This document shows, piece by piece, positions 5,730-6,591 of a stretch of DNA of 6,591 nt. The position numbers and the translations under genes are program-made. The notes beneath the pieces were generated by a model. The model worked only from the letters and a program-made list of their open reading frames with translations. It made no database searches and was not told the DNA's origin. How positions within the stretch are numbered: the stretch's first letter is position 1; each line of letters starts with the position of its first letter. This stretch comes from Burkholderiales bacterium (lineage in GTDB: Bacteria; Pseudomonadota; Gammaproteobacteria; Burkholderiales; Burkholderiaceae_C): the NCBI GenBank assembly GCA_011390055.1, contig JAABTC010000103.1, positions 1-6,591 on the forward strand. Direction: 5' to 3'.

Positions 5730-5739
5730 TCAAAGGACG
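5719..5739. repeat. Short inverted repeat around the abutting stop codons of the Sel1 gene and ybeD
   Basis: CGTCC (5719-5723) and GGACG (5735-5739) flank an 11-base centre containing the palindrome TGATCA (5727-5732). TGATCA supplies the TGA stop of the plus-strand Sel1 gene (5727-5729) and, read on the other strand, the TGA stop of ybeD (5732-5730). A 5-bp stem without T-runs is weak as a terminator, yet there is no other non-coding DNA between the convergent genes in which one could lie. Confidence 0.35.
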
Positions 5740-6011
5740 TAGCGCACCTGGGGATGGGTCGACAACGTGCGGTAGAGCTCGTCGAGTTGCTCGCGGCTGG
5801 TCGCGCTTACGGTGATCGTCAGCCCCAGGTAGTTGCCGGCCTTGCTCGGCCGTGCAACCAGCGTCGAGGCGTCGAAGCCCGGATCGAACTGCCGGGCGAT
5901 CGAGACGATCGCTTCGCTGAACCCCGCCACATTCAGCCCCATCACCTTGATCGGAAACGCACAGGGATACTCGATCAGACTCTGCTCGGGCGGCGACCCC
6001 TCGGCGCTCAC
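5730..6011 (-). CDS. ybeD: YbeD / DUF493 family protein
   Basis: A 93-residue protein of the YbeD (DUF493, HP0495-like) family, a small ferredoxin-like, ACT-resembling fold of unknown biochemical role, commonly encoded beside lipB. Family features are EYPCAFPIKVMG (14-25), a DPGFD segment, the S-x-x-G-x-Y-x-x-L-T-x-T-V-x-A-x-S strand region (PSKAGNYLGLTITVSATS) and the C-terminal YRTLSTHPQVRYVL. The start is taken as the GTG at 6011, which overlaps the aminotransferase stop as GTGA. No ribosome-binding sequence is visible, so coupling to translation of the preceding gene is likely. The frame is open to 6230, but that extension is an arginine-rich shadow of the aminotransferase gene. Its stop codon abuts the stop of the opposite-strand Sel1 gene. 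Confidence 0.93.
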   Translation of the reverse strand: MSAEGSPPEQSLIEYPCAFPIKVMGLNVAGFSEAIVSIARQFDPGFDASTLVARPSKAGNYLGLTITVSATSREQLDELYRTLSTHPQVRYVL

Positions 6012-6591
6012 AGCGATTGGTCGCGCTTGGCGCGCTGGTATGCCTCGTACAGCCGGGCGTAGACGGGGCCCGGCTTGCCGCGCAGCGCGCCATGGCCCAC
6101 CGCTTCGCCGTCGATCTGGGTCACGGCCAGCACCTCCTTGGTGGCCGAACTTAACAGCACTTCGTCGGCGGCCAGCACGTCGGCCTCGGACAACGGGCGC
6201 AGGTTGTACGCGATCCCGGCGTCGTCGCACAGTTCACGCAGCAACTCGACGCGGATGCCCTCGAGGACATGCTCGCTTTTCGGCGGGCCGAGCAAAGCGC
6301 CCTCATGAACGATCCAGACATTGCAGGCCGCGGCCTCGGTCAGCCAGGGGCCACCGGCCGGCCCGTCGCGAAACATGATCGTCTCCACGGCCCCGTGGTC
6401 GGCCGACATCTGGCGCGCCAGCACGTTGCCGAGCAACGAGATGCTCTTGATGTCGCCGCGCTCCCACCGGAAATCACGTGCCGTGGTGCAAGCCACACCC
6501 TGGTGGCGCTGCTCGGGGCTCACCGGCTTCATCGGGTTGGCCATCATGAACACCGTCGGCTCGATGTCGGGTGGCATCACGTGGTCGCGCA
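6008..6591 (-). CDS. dat: Class IV PLP aminotransferase, D-amino-acid aminotransferase type (5' end cut by window edge)
   Basis: About 194 C-terminal codons are present; the N-terminal third (roughly 90-100 residues) lies beyond position 6591. The RGDIKSISLLGNVLARQ motif matches the PLP-lysine motif of Bacillus D-amino-acid aminotransferase (CDIKSLNLLGNVLAKQ, Lys145); the lysine codon here is 6448-6446. The downstream LTEAAACNV matches the T-E-G-S-S-S-N-V segment with the glutamate that contacts the pyridine nitrogen. ADEVLLSSATKEV matches the late (M)DELF(V)TSTTSE segment. By comparison with the Bacillus enzyme there are five extra residues between lysine and glutamate (PAGGPW region, 6344-6361). 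Branched-chain aminotransferases share this fold, but the motifs favour the D-amino-acid type, which would make D-alanine/D-glutamate from oxoacids. It is the first visible gene of the dat-ybeD block and overlaps ybeD by four bases. Confidence 0.88.
   Translation of the reverse strand, partial: RDHVMPPDIEPTVFMMANPMKPVSPEQRHQGVACTTARDFRWERGDIKSISLLGNVLARQMSADHGAVETIMFRDGPAGGPWLTEAAACNVWIVHEGALLGPPKSEHVLEGIRVELLRELCDDAGIAYNLRPLSEADVLAADEVLLSSATKEVLAVTQIDGEAVGHGALRGKPGPVYARLYEAYQRAKRDQSL

Noticed and set aside
6012..6230. Upstream extension of ybeD
   Set aside because: The 73 added residues are an arginine-rich shadow of the aminotransferase gene; the GTG at 6011 gives the usual length for the family.
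1..6591. Defence, toxin-antitoxin, phage, CRISPR or other novel system
   Set aside because: I looked on both strands for repeat arrays, nucleases, integrases, small paired ORFs and RNA genes. Apart from the small ORF at 3207-3275, every sizeable stretch is covered by genes of recognisable housekeeping or ordinary accessory type.

Overview
The window is a dense, GC-rich (roughly two-thirds G+C by eye) chromosomal segment that looks betaproteobacterial, most likely Burkholderiales. The basis is the gene content and order (a dat-like aminotransferase, ybeD/DUF493, lipB and lipA in one direction), the style of the LipA and LipB sequences, and a mannose/fructose-family PTS EIIA gene of the kind kept by Burkholderiales as a regulatory PTS. 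No mobile element, integrase, CRISPR array, tRNA or rRNA was recognised. Both ends of the window cut a gene.

Layout, following the minus strand from right to left: a 5'-truncated class IV (D-amino-acid type) aminotransferase (6591-6008) overlaps ybeD (6011-5730) through a GTGA start/stop junction. A plus-strand gene for an exported Sel1-repeat protein (5079-5729) comes next and meets ybeD tail to tail with no base between the two stop codons. Then lipB (4974-4306) overlaps lipA (4309-3341) through an ATGA junction. A 254-bp gap (3340-3087) holds several short dyads and a 22-codon ORF with the best Shine-Dalgarno sequence in the window. After it come a circularly permuted GTPase of the RsgA family (3086-2019), a small predicted lipoprotein (1974-1450), an MFS transporter (1433-201) and the start of a PTS EIIA gene (174-1).

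Functionally, LipB and LipA are the two enzymes of endogenous lipoate synthesis: octanoyl transfer from acyl carrier protein to the lipoyl domain, then sulfur insertion. YbeD and the aminotransferase are usual neighbours with no settled role in that pathway. RsgA-family proteins act in 30S ribosome maturation. The lipoprotein, MFS and PTS genes follow one another with short gaps (16 and 26 bp) and could be one transcript running out of the window.

Nothing here amounts to a clear undescribed system; most of it is housekeeping. The points most worth a second look are the antiparallel Sel1 gene splitting the dat-ybeD-lipB-lipA cluster, the shared TGATCA stop site, the small ORF after lipA, the RsgA protein that looks like a divergent paralogue, and the uncharacterised lipoprotein with a possibly leaderless promoter.
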